A model generated the notes under the pieces. The model saw only the letters and a program-made list of their open reading frames with translations, was not told the origin of the DNA and ran no database searches. DNA of 64,000 bases from Komagataeibacter xylinus (GTDB lineage Bacteria > Pseudomonadota > Alphaproteobacteria > Acetobacterales > Acetobacteraceae), in contig NZ_JARWSK010000007.1 of NCBI RefSeq assembly GCF_031081985.1, forward strand, positions 1-64,000, written 5' to 3'. Position numbers and translations under genes: made by a program. Below, piece by piece: positions 8,360-16,874 of the stretch. The first letter of the stretch is position 1, and the number at the start of each line of letters is the position of its first letter.

Positions 8360-9288
8360 TGTCGTCGCTGCACGAACTGGCGCATGCCAAGATCAACCTG
8401 TACCTGCATGTCACGGGGCGGCGGCAGGCCGATGGCTATCACCTGCTTGACAGCCTTGCCGTATTCGCAGGTGCCGCGGACCGGCTGGACCTGACAGTGG
8501 GCAGCGGCCGGGGCGGGCATGTGGCGCTTGATATCAAGGGCCGATTTTCCGCAGGGCTGGGCGGCGAGGACTGTGCCGATAACCTGATCGTTCGCGCCGG
8601 GGCGATCCTGCGCGAAGTGGCAGGCGAGCAGGCCGCGCGTGACCTGTCGGATGTAGGGATTACACTGCACAAGGAACTGCCGGTGGCCTCGGGCATTGGC
8701 GGTGGCTCGGCCGACGCGGCGGCTGCCCTGCGGCTGCTGCTGGATGTGTGGAAGCTGTCGCTGCCGCCTGCCCGGCTCAATGCGGTGGCCACGCGGCTTG
8801 GCGCGGACGTGCCGGTCTGCCTTGAGCAGCGTGCCGCGCGCATGGAAGGAATCGGTGAGGTGCTTTCACCCGCGCCCCATCTGCCGCCCTGTGGCATGAT
8901 GCTGGTCAATTGCGGGCAGAGCGTCTCCACCCCGCAGGTGTTCAAGGCCCGCGCGCCGGTCTTCACCCCCCGCGCCACGCTGCCCCCCGCCTGGGCCACG
9001 CTGGCCGATATGGTGCGCGACCTTGCCGCCCAGACCAACGACCTGCAGGAGGCTGCCTGCGCCATCTGCCCGGAAATTCTGACCGTGCTCGATGCTTTGC
9101 AGGCCGCACCCGGCTGCCGCCTTGCGCGCATGAGTGGCTCGGGGGCGACGTGCTTTGCCCTGTTCGACAGCCCCGAGGCCGCCCGTGCGGCGCAGGCCGC
9201 CGTGCAGCAGGTGGGTGCGCACTGGTGGGTGTGGGCGGGTGACCTGTGCCGCAGTAGTGCGGATGTGCGAACGTCTATTCCCGCCTGA
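8359..9288 (+). CDS. ispE: 4-diphosphocytidyl-2-C-methyl-D-erythritol kinase
   Basis: GHMP-family kinase of 309 aa that phosphorylates CDP-ME with ATP, the fourth step of the MEP isoprenoid pathway that supplies hopanoids and quinones. The N-terminal AHAKINLYLHVTGRR (around Lys11) and the ATP-binding motif PVASGIGGGSADAA (about 108-121) are diagnostic. The C-terminal RMSGSGATCFALF is the third GHMP motif. The ATG at 8359 overlaps the TPR stop codon. With the partial dxs gene at the left edge, two MEP pathway genes lie within 9 kb. It is convergent with the next gene, and repeat copy B lies between them. Confidence 0.95.
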   Translation: MSSLHELAHAKINLYLHVTGRRQADGYHLLDSLAVFAGAADRLDLTVGSGRGGHVALDIKGRFSAGLGGEDCADNLIVRAGAILREVAGEQAARDLSDVGITLHKELPVASGIGGGSADAAAALRLLLDVWKLSLPPARLNAVATRLGADVPVCLEQRAARMEGIGEVLSPAPHLPPCGMMLVNCGQSVSTPQVFKARAPVFTPRATLPPAWATLADMVRDLAAQTNDLQEAACAICPEILTVLDALQAAPGCRLARMSGSGATCFALFDSPEAARAAQAAVQQVGAHWWVWAGDLCRSSADVRTSIPA

Positions 9289-9309
9289 ACAGGACGGGCG
9301 TTTTACAGA

Positions 9310-9391
9310 TAAAAGTTTCTGGGTGCCGCCTTTTTTCAAAAAGGCGGCGTCTTTAGAAGCTTTTTGGAAAAAAGCTTCACCAAAAATTTTT
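9310..9391 (+). repeat. nested-palindrome intergenic element, copy B (full length)
   Basis: The outer ends AAAAGTTTCTGGGTG and CACCAAAAATTTTT are near-complementary and enclose hairpin 1 (GCCGCCTTTTTT / AAAAAGGCGGC) and hairpin 2 (GAAGCTTTTT / AAAAAGCTTC). It begins 21 bases after the ispE stop and ends next to the stop of the convergent SDR-like gene. Confidence 0.9.
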
Positions 9392-9392
9392 G

Positions 9393-10379
9393 TCAGTTTT
9401 TCCTGCGGCGCAGGGCCAGCAGCACGATGCCCATCAGCCCCGTTACGGTGGCAAGCTGGGCATGGCGGCTGGTCAGCAGGAACGGCATGGCCTTGCGTGT
9501 GACCATGTCAAACCGGCCATGGGCGGCATAGGCGCCGGGCACGGTTTCATACAGGTCATCTGGCTCATTGCCTGCCACCGGAGTTTTTTCCAGTTGCTTC
9601 GCGTAGCCCTTGCCCGACAGCCAGCGGTCTGACAGGCCGGGCAGGAAGGTGGACAGCGCCCAGTTGCGCACACCCGACAGGCCCACCCAGATGTCACGCT
9701 CGCGCCCGAAGGCGGCGCGGCAGATGGCCTCGGCGGCGATTTCAGGCTCATAGACCGGCCCCATCGGCTTGAGGCGCTTGCCGGTGTGGTTGCGTGTCCA
9801 TGAAAAGCGCGGCGTGTTGATGGCGGGCAGGTGCACCAGCGCGATATGGATGCGGTCGCCATCATGCAGGATTTCGGGGCGGATGCTCTCGGAGAAGGCC
9901 CGCACGGCGGCGCGCGCCCCGTTTTCCACCGCTTGCAGCGGCGGCGGCCGCAGGCTGGCCAGCCGGTCGAGGTTGACGATGGTGCCGTGGCCCCGGCGGC
10001 GCATGCGCGTCAGCGCCGCGCGCGTGCCGTTGACGGTGCCAAGATAGGTCACCTCGGTCGCGCGGCGGATCTCATCGGCTTCAAGGGCCGCGACCTGCCC
10101 GGTTACGGTCGCGCCCGCGCAGTTGATCCACAGCGTGATGGGACCGAGCTTTTCCTCTATTTCCTCAGCCGCCTGTTCCACCGTCGCCGCATCCGCCACG
10201 TCGGCGCAGACGATATGGGTGCGCACCTTGAGTTCGCGCAGTTCGGCGGCGGCATCATTGAGCCGGTCGCGGTTGCGGCCAAGCAGGGCGACATCGCACC
10301 CGGCCCGGGCCAGTGTGCGGGCCGTGGCGCGGCCGATTCCCGCGCCCGCTCCGGTAATGACGGCAACCTGCTGCGGCAT
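9393..10379 (-). CDS. SDR-fold protein lacking the catalytic Ser-Tyr-Lys residues
   Basis: A 328-aa protein with a short-chain dehydrogenase/reductase fold. The cofactor motif TGAGAGIG (9-16) and the NCAGA motif (86-90) are intact, so NAD(P) binding is plausible. In the ungapped catalytic block starting at Asn136, the usual Ser is Arg139, the usual Tyr is Glu152 and the usual Lys is Arg156. It ends in a hydrophobic helix followed by RRRKN, suggesting membrane anchoring. The ATG at 10379 follows GGGAG at good spacing; a GTG at 10394 is the alternative. It is probably not a standard oxidoreductase; a binding or regulatory role, or recent loss of function, is possible. It lies downstream of the YqaA-like gene on the same strand. 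Confidence 0.8.
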   Translation of the reverse strand: MPQQVAVITGAGAGIGRATARTLARAGCDVALLGRNRDRLNDAAAELRELKVRTHIVCADVADAATVEQAAEEIEEKLGPITLWINCAGATVTGQVAALEADEIRRATEVTYLGTVNGTRAALTRMRRRGHGTIVNLDRLASLRPPPLQAVENGARAAVRAFSESIRPEILHDGDRIHIALVHLPAINTPRFSWTRNHTGKRLKPMGPVYEPEIAAEAICRAAFGRERDIWVGLSGVRNWALSTFLPGLSDRWLSGKGYAKQLEKTPVAGNEPDDLYETVPGAYAAHGRFDMVTRKAMPFLLTSRHAQLATVTGLMGIVLLALRRRKN

Positions 10380-10506
10380 GAATGATGCTCCCACCCGTTG
10401 GTAACAAGAACCGCGCGGGCAACGCCGCGCGGGCTGAAAATCATGACCGGCACCCTATCACGGCCTGCAGCGGGCGAACACCATCACGCAGGCAGGGGCG
10501 CGCCCC

Positions 10507-11085
10507 TCAGATATATTTCAGCGCCACGATGCCGCCCACCAGCACGACGGCAAACAGCCCGGCCACCAGCGGCAGGCGCTTTTCGATAAAGCCCTCGATC
10601 GACGCGCCATAGCGGCGCAGCAGGGCGGCCAGCAGGAAGAAGCGCGCCCCCCGCGTCACCGCGCAGGCCAGCAGGAACGGTGCGAGCGACAGGTGCGCCG
10701 CCCCACTGGCAATGGTAACGAATTTGAACGGGATGGGCGTCAGGCCCTTGATAAGGATGATCCACACCCCCCATTCGCGGAAGCGGTCCTGCAGGGCCTG
10801 TAATGTGTGCTCGGCATGATAGAAATGCACGATTGGCATGGCCGCATATTCCAGCAGGAACGAGCCGATGCACCAGCCCAGCACGGCCCCCGCCACGGAG
10901 GCAATGGTGCAGATGGCGGCGAGCCGGAAGGCCCGCTCGCGCTGTGTCAGCACCATGGGCAGCAGCATGATGTCGGGCGGCAGCGGAAACACGCTGGCCT
11001 CGGCAAAAGCGATCACTGCCAGCCATAAAACGGCATGCCGGCTGGCGGCGAGGGCAGTGATGCGGGCATACAGGCGATCAAGCAT
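10507..11085 (-). CDS. YqaA/DedA-like (SNARE-associated) inner-membrane protein
   Basis: A 192-aa polytopic protein of the DedA/VTT superfamily, YqaA branch. Visible signatures are the early FAEASVFPLPPDIMLLPMV segment and the GLTPIPFKFVTIASG re-entrant-loop motif, followed by a cluster of charged residues and a C-terminal hydrophobic helix. DedA proteins are linked to lipid carrier translocation and membrane homeostasis; the YqaA branch has no assigned substrate. It sits between an OsmC-like gene and the SDR-like gene, all on the minus strand with short gaps. The start at 11085 lacks a strong Shine-Dalgarno. Confidence 0.8.
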   Translation of the reverse strand: MLDRLYARITALAASRHAVLWLAVIAFAEASVFPLPPDIMLLPMVLTQRERAFRLAAICTIASVAGAVLGWCIGSFLLEYAAMPIVHFYHAEHTLQALQDRFREWGVWIILIKGLTPIPFKFVTIASGAAHLSLAPFLLACAVTRGARFFLLAALLRRYGASIEGFIEKRLPLVAGLFAVVLVGGIVALKYI

Positions 11086-11125
11086 TATCGGGCAATGCCA
11101 TTAACCGCCTGCTGGCGGCAAGGAC

Positions 11126-11605
11126 TTATTGCGCGCTGGTTACGCGTGGCTCGCACGTCACGGGAAAGCGTACCGAGCGCGCGATGCAGCTACGCATGGC
11201 GGCATCGTTGTGCAGGTCGATCACCTGCTGCACGTCATGCGCGGTGGAAAGGGCGGCGTGGGGCCGCAGGATGACCTGCGTGAAGGAAAATGACCCGTCC
11301 TCGAACTCCTCCAGAATGCCCTCGGCATGGTCGGCATAGGACAGGATGCCGATTCCCATTGCCGTGCACAGATGGATGAACCAGAGCTGGTGGTCCGCGC
11401 ACAGCGCGCCGAGCAGCAGTTTCTCGGGGTTCCATTTCTGGGAGTCGCCGCGAAAGGCGGGGGAGGCCGAGCCGTCAATGACCGGCCGGCCCGTGCAGTG
11501 CAGTTCGTAGCTGCGTTGATGATGGGCCTGCCGGGAAGCCCCGTCATGTTCGCCGCTTCCGGTCCATAAAAGGGAGACCTGATAACGGTGTGTTCTATCC
11601 GGCAT
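11126..11605 (-). CDS. OsmC-like protein with shifted cysteine
   Basis: A 159-aa member of the OsmC/Ohr superfamily, many of whose members reduce organic hydroperoxides with two cysteines. The core WNPEKLLLGALCADHQLWF (58-76) followed by IHLC aligns with NPEELL.AALSSCHMLWFLHLC. Cys80 (HLC) is conserved, but the usual SSC cysteine position holds Asp71, and a cysteine appears two residues earlier (Cys69). The peroxidase function is therefore uncertain. The ATG at 11605 has AGGAT about 11 bases upstream. It lies just downstream of the sensor kinase gene and may be cotranscribed with the YqaA-like gene. Confidence 0.8.
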   Translation of the reverse strand: MPDRTHRYQVSLLWTGSGEHDGASRQAHHQRSYELHCTGRPVIDGSASPAFRGDSQKWNPEKLLLGALCADHQLWFIHLCTAMGIGILSYADHAEGILEEFEDGSFSFTQVILRPHAALSTAHDVQQVIDLHNDAAMRSCIARSVRFPVTCEPRVTSAQ

Positions 11606-11645
11606 CGAGCGCTATATCCTGAATTGTCCGTACTGGAATCGGACC

Positions 11646-13223
11646 TTAGCAGACAAGTGTGACCGTCACACGTAATCCATGCGGGTGCCGGTTGCCTAGC
11701 CGGATATCGCCGCCAAGCCCCCAGATAATATTGCGCGATATGGACAGGCCAAGCCCCGTGCCACCGGTTTCGCGGTTGCGGCTCTGTTCGGCGCGCACGA
11801 AGGGGTCGAACATGCGCTCGAGGTCCTCGGTAGGCAGGCCGGGGCCATCATCCTCGATCAGGATGGTCACGGTGGATTCCGCGCCGTTTTCACCCGCGCC
11901 CTGATGGGGCGGCAGCAGCACGATCCGCACGCCGCCGCCATATTTTATGGCGTTGGTGACAAAGTTGCTCAATGCGCGCTTGAGCGCCATGGGCCGCGCG
12001 CGCACCAGCACGTCGGGCATTTCCGATGAAAATGCGATGTTGTCAGCCGCATCGAGATAGGTTTCCGCGGCTTCATCGGCAATGGTCTGGAGGAGGGCCG
12101 TCAGGTTGACCTGCCCCATCGGCTCGCGCTGCGAGGCGTCGCGGCCAAAGGCCAGGGTGGCGGCCACCATGGCCTCGAGTTCATCAAGGTCGCCGAGCAT
12201 CTTGGCCCGCATCTCGTCATCCACGATGAATTCGGCGCGCAGCTTCAGGCGCGTGATCGGCGTGCGCAGGTCATGGCCGATGGCGGTCAGCATCAGCGTG
12301 CGGTCGGTCAGGTAGCGGCGGATGCGGTGCGCCATGGTGTTGAAGGCATGGGCGGCGCGCGCCACCTCGCTGGGTCCATCCTCGGGCATGGGGGGCGCGT
12401 TGACGTTGCGGCCAAGTTCCTCGGCGGCGGCGCCAAGCGTGCTGACGGGCGCGATCAGCCTGCGCACGCCCCACAGGATCAGGACGCCGCCCGCGAAGGT
12501 CATGATGAGGAAGGCGATGGGGAAGGTGGGCGAGCGGAACGGGCTGGGCCGGGGCAGGATGTAATGGATCGTGACCCACCGCCGCTCATCGGGCAGCAGG
12601 AAGGCGACAGCCCGCCTGCGCCCCGATGTGGGCGTGATCAGCACCTGCTCGGGGCGCATCGATTGCGGCAGCGGCCCCATGCCGGGGTCGTTTTCGGGGC
12701 CGAATCCATGCGGGCCGCCGGGGCTGTCGGGGCCAAAGGGGCCACCCGGCCCGTGCGGGCCGCCGTGGCTGAAGGGCACCGGGCCCACGTCATCGGACAT
12801 GTGGACGCCATTCCACTCACCCGGCGGCATGTGGTGCTGGGGGTGGGGCGGCAGCGCCATGGCGTTGATCATGTCCGGCTCGGGGCCGGGGGTCAGCGTG
12901 ATGTGCACGCTCTCGGGCAGGTGCAGGGCCGCAAGCTCGCGGTCACGGTCCGAGGGCGCGGTCTCCACGATGGCGCGGTAATAGGTGAACATCTTGCTGC
13001 GCGCGCGCTCATAGATCATGCGCTGGTCGAAATCGAACCGGTCGAGCGCGTGGATGGTCAGCCCGATGATCTGGATGATGCCCAGGCCGCCGATCAGCAG
13101 CAGCGTGGTGCGCGCGGCCAGTGACTGCGGCAGGAGGCGACGCCACAGGCGCGGCCACGCGCCCGGCGGTTTTTCCGCCGGTGGGGGCGCTGACAGGAAG
13201 GAGGAACCGGGGTGCGGCTGCAT
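11646..13223 (-). CDS. EnvZ-type sensor histidine kinase with Gly/Pro/His-rich sensor domain
   Basis: A 525-aa inner-membrane kinase. TM1 is at about 39-58 and TM2 at about 233-253, bounding a periplasmic domain of about 175 residues. A HAMP domain follows (about 254-305), then the phospho-acceptor His317 in AIGHDLRTP. The ATPase domain contains NAIKYGGG, DDGPGLP and GTGLGLSI. The periplasmic domain carries an unusual low-complexity stretch at about 147-184, rich in Gly, Pro, His and Phe (for example HGGPHGPGGPFGP), possibly metal-binding or a flexible linker. It starts 8 bases after the response regulator stop, so the pair is one operon. The signal sensed is unknown. Confidence 0.9.
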   Translation of the reverse strand: MQPHPGSSFLSAPPPAEKPPGAWPRLWRRLLPQSLAARTTLLLIGGLGIIQIIGLTIHALDRFDFDQRMIYERARSKMFTYYRAIVETAPSDRDRELAALHLPESVHITLTPGPEPDMINAMALPPHPQHHMPPGEWNGVHMSDDVGPVPFSHGGPHGPGGPFGPDSPGGPHGFGPENDPGMGPLPQSMRPEQVLITPTSGRRRAVAFLLPDERRWVTIHYILPRPSPFRSPTFPIAFLIMTFAGGVLILWGVRRLIAPVSTLGAAAEELGRNVNAPPMPEDGPSEVARAAHAFNTMAHRIRRYLTDRTLMLTAIGHDLRTPITRLKLRAEFIVDDEMRAKMLGDLDELEAMVAATLAFGRDASQREPMGQVNLTALLQTIADEAAETYLDAADNIAFSSEMPDVLVRARPMALKRALSNFVTNAIKYGGGVRIVLLPPHQGAGENGAESTVTILIEDDGPGLPTEDLERMFDPFVRAEQSRNRETGGTGLGLSISRNIIWGLGGDIRLGNRHPHGLRVTVTLVC

Positions 13224-13231
13224 GGGGCGGG

Positions 13232-13951
13232 TCAGGTGCGCTCGACCTCGGCCGCGAGCACGTAGCCCCCGCCGCGCACCGTCTTGATCAGTTGCGCGTT
13301 GCGGCCGTTATCTTCAAGCTTGCGGCGCAGGCGGCTGATGGCCACGTCGATGGCGCGGTCGAACGGGCCGGCCTGCCGCCCGCGCAGCAGGTCGAACAGC
13401 ATGTCGCGAGTCATGACCCGGTTGGCGCGGTCGAGCAGGGCGAGCAACAGGTCGTATTCGCCGCCGGTCAGCGGCACTTCCACCCCTTCGGGGTTGTGCA
13501 GCCGCCGCCGCCCGGTATCGAGCGACCAGCCCGCAAAGCGCAGCGTGTGCAGCACCGGCACGCTGCGCGGGTCGGGCGTGTCGCTTGCGCGGCGCAGCAC
13601 GGCGCGGATGCGCGCCAGCAGTTCACGCGGGTTGAAGGGCTTGGGCACGTAGTCATCCGCGCCAAGTTCAAGGCCGATGATGCGGTCGGTATCATCGCCC
13701 ATGGCGGTCAGCATCACGATGGGCACGTTGGCCTGCGTGCGCAGCCAGCGCGAGATGTCCAGCCCGCTCTCGCCTGGCAGCATGAGGTCGAGGATGACGA
13801 GCTGGTAATGCCCTTCCCCCCACCGGCGGCGGGCTTCCTGCCCGTCACGCGCGGTGGTGACGCGCAGTTCGTTGCGTTCGAGGAAGCGTGCCAGCAGGTC
13901 ACGGATCTCGCGGTCATCATCGATGATGAGGATATGCGGCAGCGGGTTCAT
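13232..13951 (-). CDS. OmpR-family response regulator
   Basis: A 239-aa DNA-binding response regulator. The receiver domain (about 5-118) has the acidic pocket DDD at 11-13, phospho-acceptor Asp55 in LVILDLMLPG and Lys in the YVPKPF motif. The C-terminal winged-helix domain (about 140-235) contains LTGGEYDLLLALL and ISRLRRKLE, and ends with IKTVRGGGYVL, as in OmpR. It is the cognate partner of the sensor kinase gene directly downstream. Target genes cannot be read from the sequence; nearby candidates are the gene block downstream and the OprB porin at 31-32 kb. Confidence 0.93.
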   Translation of the reverse strand: MNPLPHILIIDDDREIRDLLARFLERNELRVTTARDGQEARRRWGEGHYQLVILDLMLPGESGLDISRWLRTQANVPIVMLTAMGDDTDRIIGLELGADDYVPKPFNPRELLARIRAVLRRASDTPDPRSVPVLHTLRFAGWSLDTGRRRLHNPEGVEVPLTGGEYDLLLALLDRANRVMTRDMLFDLLRGRQAGPFDRAIDVAISRLRRKLEDNGRNAQLIKTVRGGGYVLAAEVERT

Positions 13952-14028
13952 GCGCTGATCCTACACCATGGCGCAGCGGCCCGCATCCGGTGTTTCACTC
14001 CGTTTCAATGGCCGTGACAGCAGGGTGT

Positions 14029-15051
14029 TCAGGCCAGCCAGGATGGCACGGGCAGGTTTTTGCCGCGCAGGAATTCCGGGTTGAACAGCTTGGACTGGTA
14101 GCGCGCGCCCCCATCGCACAGGATGGTGACAATGCGGTGCCCCGGCCCCATGGCGCGGGCCACGCGGATGGCGGCGGCGATGTTGATGCCCGCCGACCCG
14201 CCAACCGAAAGCCCTTCATGGATCAGCAGGCTGTAGATCTGCTCCAGCGCCTCGGGGTCGGGGATGCGCACGGCATCATCGAAATGCAGCCCCTCGAGGT
14301 TGCCGGTCACGCGGGACTGGCCGATGCCTTCGGTCACGGAAGACCCGCTGACCGAAAGGTCACCCGACTTCACCCAGCCATACAGGCCCGAGCCTTCGGG
14401 GTCGGCCAGCACGATGCGCGGGCGCGCGACACCGGCCTTGCGGGCTTCATCCTCCAGCCCCAGCGTCACCCCCGCCAGCGTGCCGCCGGTGCCGCATGAG
14501 CAGGTGAAGGCATCGAGTTTTCCGCCCATCTGCTGCCAGATCTCGGGGGCGGTGGTGTGGCGGTGGCCTTCGCGGTTGGCGGTATTGTCGAACTGGTTGG
14601 CCCATACGCCGCCGGTTTCCTCGGCCAGGCGGCGCGACACATGCACGTAATTGCCCGGATCACGGAAGGGTTTGGCGGGCACGAGGCGCAGGTCGGCGCC
14701 GATCATGCGCAGGAAGTCGATCTTCTCGCGGCTCTGGGTCTCGGGCATGACGATGATGGAGCGGTAGCCGCGCGCATTGGCCACGAGGGTGAGGCCAATG
14801 CCGGTATTGCCGGCCGTGCCCTCGACAATCGTGCCGCCGGGCCTGAGCGTGCCGCGGCGTTCGGCATCATCAATGATGGCCAGCGCCGCGCGGTCCTTGA
14901 CCGAGCCGCCGGGGTTCATGAACTCCGCCTTGCCGTAGATCTCGCACCCCGTGATGTCCGACGCATGGCGCAGGCGGATCAGCGGCGTATGGCCGATGGC
15001 TGCGGGCATGTCAGCACTAGGGGAGGAGACGGGATTTGCACTTTCGGCCAT
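14029..15051 (-). CDS. cysteine synthase-type PLP enzyme
   Basis: A 340-aa fold-type II PLP enzyme that makes cysteine from O-acetylserine and sulfide, or a close relative. The PLP lysine is Lys52 in NPGGSVKDRA; EGTAGNTGIG is the substrate-loop motif and CGTGGTLAG the phosphate-binding loop. The C-terminal SVGGSAGIN is also typical. The ATG at 15051 (MAESAN) is chosen because GAAGGTG lies about 10 bases upstream; a start at 15114 would add 21 unconserved residues. It is divergent from the rhodanese gene, which also handles sulfur, and lies 77 bp upstream of the response regulator on the same strand. Confidence 0.88.
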   Translation of the reverse strand: MAESANPVSSPSADMPAAIGHTPLIRLRHASDITGCEIYGKAEFMNPGGSVKDRAALAIIDDAERRGTLRPGGTIVEGTAGNTGIGLTLVANARGYRSIIVMPETQSREKIDFLRMIGADLRLVPAKPFRDPGNYVHVSRRLAEETGGVWANQFDNTANREGHRHTTAPEIWQQMGGKLDAFTCSCGTGGTLAGVTLGLEDEARKAGVARPRIVLADPEGSGLYGWVKSGDLSVSGSSVTEGIGQSRVTGNLEGLHFDDAVRIPDPEALEQIYSLLIHEGLSVGGSAGINIAAAIRVARAMGPGHRIVTILCDGGARYQSKLFNPEFLRGKNLPVPSWLA

Positions 15052-15202
15052 AAGGCAGCACCTTCGCTTGATCTGGGTCGTACCATGCGGCACGGCAGGC
15101 CGGGTGGTGGCCATGCAGTGCCTGTTGCATCCTTACTATCAGGAATGGGGCAGGGCTGGCATATCCCCGCCGCACAGGTTTTTCCAGCCGAAAGGAAACA
15201 TG

Positions 15203-15613
15203 ATGATTGACGATATCTCGCCCGCCGCCGCGTGGGCTGCGGTCAGTGGCCGCCCCAACGCCCATCTGGTGGATGTACGTACCCCCATGGAATGGGAACA
15301 TATTGGCGTGCCTGACCTTTCGGGTACTGGGCGCGAACTGGTGCGCGATAGCTGGCAGCTCCCGCCCGCGGGCCAGGTCAACCCGGACTTCCTGACCACG
15401 CTGGAAAAGGCCGGGATCGGCAAGACCGACGAGATCTATTTCATCTGCCGCTCCGGCGCGCGCAGCATGGCTGCTGCCCATGCGGCGTATGACGCGGGCT
15501 ATCACAATGTTTTTAACGTAGCCGACGGATTCGAGGGGCCGGAAGACGCCACTGGCAGCCGTGGCCGCCTTGCGGGCTGGCAGGCATCCGAACTGCCATG
15601 GACGCGCGGCTGA
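15203..15613 (+). CDS. rhodanese-like domain protein
   Basis: A single-domain 136-aa rhodanese, predicted sulfurtransferase. The active-site loop ICRSGARS places catalytic Cys82, and the N-terminal HLVDVRTPMEWEHIGVPD is the canonical rhodanese entry motif. The last 35 residues (GFEGPEDATGSRG onward) match the GFEG extension common in alphaproteobacterial versions. There are two adjacent ATGs, at 15200 and 15203; the second is better spaced from AAAGGA. It is divergent from the cysteine synthase gene, suggesting a sulfur-metabolism pair. Confidence 0.88.
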   Translation: MIDDISPAAAWAAVSGRPNAHLVDVRTPMEWEHIGVPDLSGTGRELVRDSWQLPPAGQVNPDFLTTLEKAGIGKTDEIYFICRSGARSMAAAHAAYDAGYHNVFNVADGFEGPEDATGSRGRLAGWQASELPWTRG

Positions 15614-15632
15614 GTGACCGGGCTCCATTTAT

Positions 15633-15714
15633 AAAAGTTGTTGGATGCCGCCTTTTTGCAAAAAGGCGGCGTTCTTTTTGAAGCTTTTTGAAAAAAGCCT
15701 CACCAAAAACTTTT
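15633..15714 (+). repeat. nested-palindrome intergenic element, copy C (full length)
   Basis: The ends AAAAGTTGTTGG and CACCAAAAACTTTT enclose GCCGCCTTTTTG / AAAAAGGCGGC and GAAGCTTTTT / AAAAAGCCTC. It lies between the convergent rhodanese and DUF2272 genes, 20 and 17 bases from their stop codons. Confidence 0.9.
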
Positions 15715-15731
15715 ACAGTTGAAAGCCTGCC

Positions 15732-16625
15732 TTACTGGTCGGCCTGCGGCTCGCGGTCCGCATCGTAATGCACCTGCAGCACCACGCACCAAGGGTAGCG
15801 GGAGTCGAGGCTCTGGCCATGACTGTCGGTCAGGCGGCCATTGGGGCCTACGGGCACATGGGTCAGGGCCACGGCGTCATCGATATTGCCGCCAATGATG
15901 CTGATTTCGTGGCCAAAGGGGGCATCATCATGCGGTCCGGCCACCACGATGCCGCAATGCGCGGGAAAGCCCTGCGGTGTGGGCAGGTCACGAAAGCGCA
16001 CCGACTTGCTCGCCCCGCGCCCCACGCAGATCAGGTCACCCATCCTGGGCGCATAACGGGCGGGATTGCGGGCCTTGACGCCCTTTTCCTGCCCTGATGC
16101 GGCGGCGTTGATATAGGTGGCGTGGTTGGGCGAATAGGCGAAGCGGTCATTCGCACCCGCCACCCGCATCACATACGATATGAACGCTGCCGACCACGCA
16201 TAATAGCCATCATGCACGAAATCGGTGATGTGGCCGTTCGCATCATGCTTGCCATCCCATGAGGATTCGGTCTCGGCGGGGTCCTGGCCAATCCACCAGT
16301 ATTCGCCCACGCGCTGCCACAATCCGGCCGTGCGTTCGGGCTTGACCACCGGGGTGGTCGGCTCGGGGCGCTGCAGCGGGTCGTCATCACTGACCGGCTG
16401 GCCGAACAGCCGCCATTCGCGCAGCGCAATCGCCACCACGTCCTGCCGGTTGAAGGGCTCGTAGTTGCGCGTGGCGAAATCGGGCACATGGGTGTTGACC
16501 GCCAGCGGCCCGGCCCCGTTGGCATACTGCGCGACCGGGGTGGTGGCCCGATGGGCCTGATTGGCCGGAGTATGCGCGCACGCAGCCAGCACGAGCAGGG
16601 GGGCGAGCAGGACTGTCTTGCGCAA
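15732..16625 (-). CDS. DUF2272-type lipoprotein
   Basis: A 297-aa protein with a lipoprotein signal (MRKTVLLAPLLVLAAC, lipobox Cys16). The rest resembles the DUF2272 family: WSAAFISYVMRVAG, then YSPNHATYINAA, then MGDLICVGRG and FPAHCGIVV. The Cys and His residues in AHCGIVV, with WSAAFISYV, resemble the CHAP/NlpC-like peptidase layout, so an envelope amidase-like role is possible but unproven. It is convergent with the rhodanese gene across repeat C. Upstream, 249 bp separate it from the divergent aldo/keto reductase gene. Confidence 0.75.
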   Translation of the reverse strand: MRKTVLLAPLLVLAACAHTPANQAHRATTPVAQYANGAGPLAVNTHVPDFATRNYEPFNRQDVVAIALREWRLFGQPVSDDDPLQRPEPTTPVVKPERTAGLWQRVGEYWWIGQDPAETESSWDGKHDANGHITDFVHDGYYAWSAAFISYVMRVAGANDRFAYSPNHATYINAAASGQEKGVKARNPARYAPRMGDLICVGRGASKSVRFRDLPTPQGFPAHCGIVVAGPHDDAPFGHEISIIGGNIDDAVALTHVPVGPNGRLTDSHGQSLDSRYPWCVVLQVHYDADREPQADQ

Positions 16626-16874
16626 GGGGCACTCCGTAACAGGTCATATGCCTTTACCCATACGGCGCGGACCGGCCTTGCGGAAGGGGTGCGCCCCTTT
16701 CCAGCCCGAAAAAGAACGCAACGCCGCCACGCGCCGGGTGTTGTGCAGGGCACGCGGGCATGCATGCCGCCGCTTCGTGGGGGTGGGTAACGCCGCGTGT
16801 CGTGTCGTGGCACACTCTTCAGTCTGGCGGTCACGCCATCGCCACGACCGTTTTACTTCAAGGGAGAGCACTTC

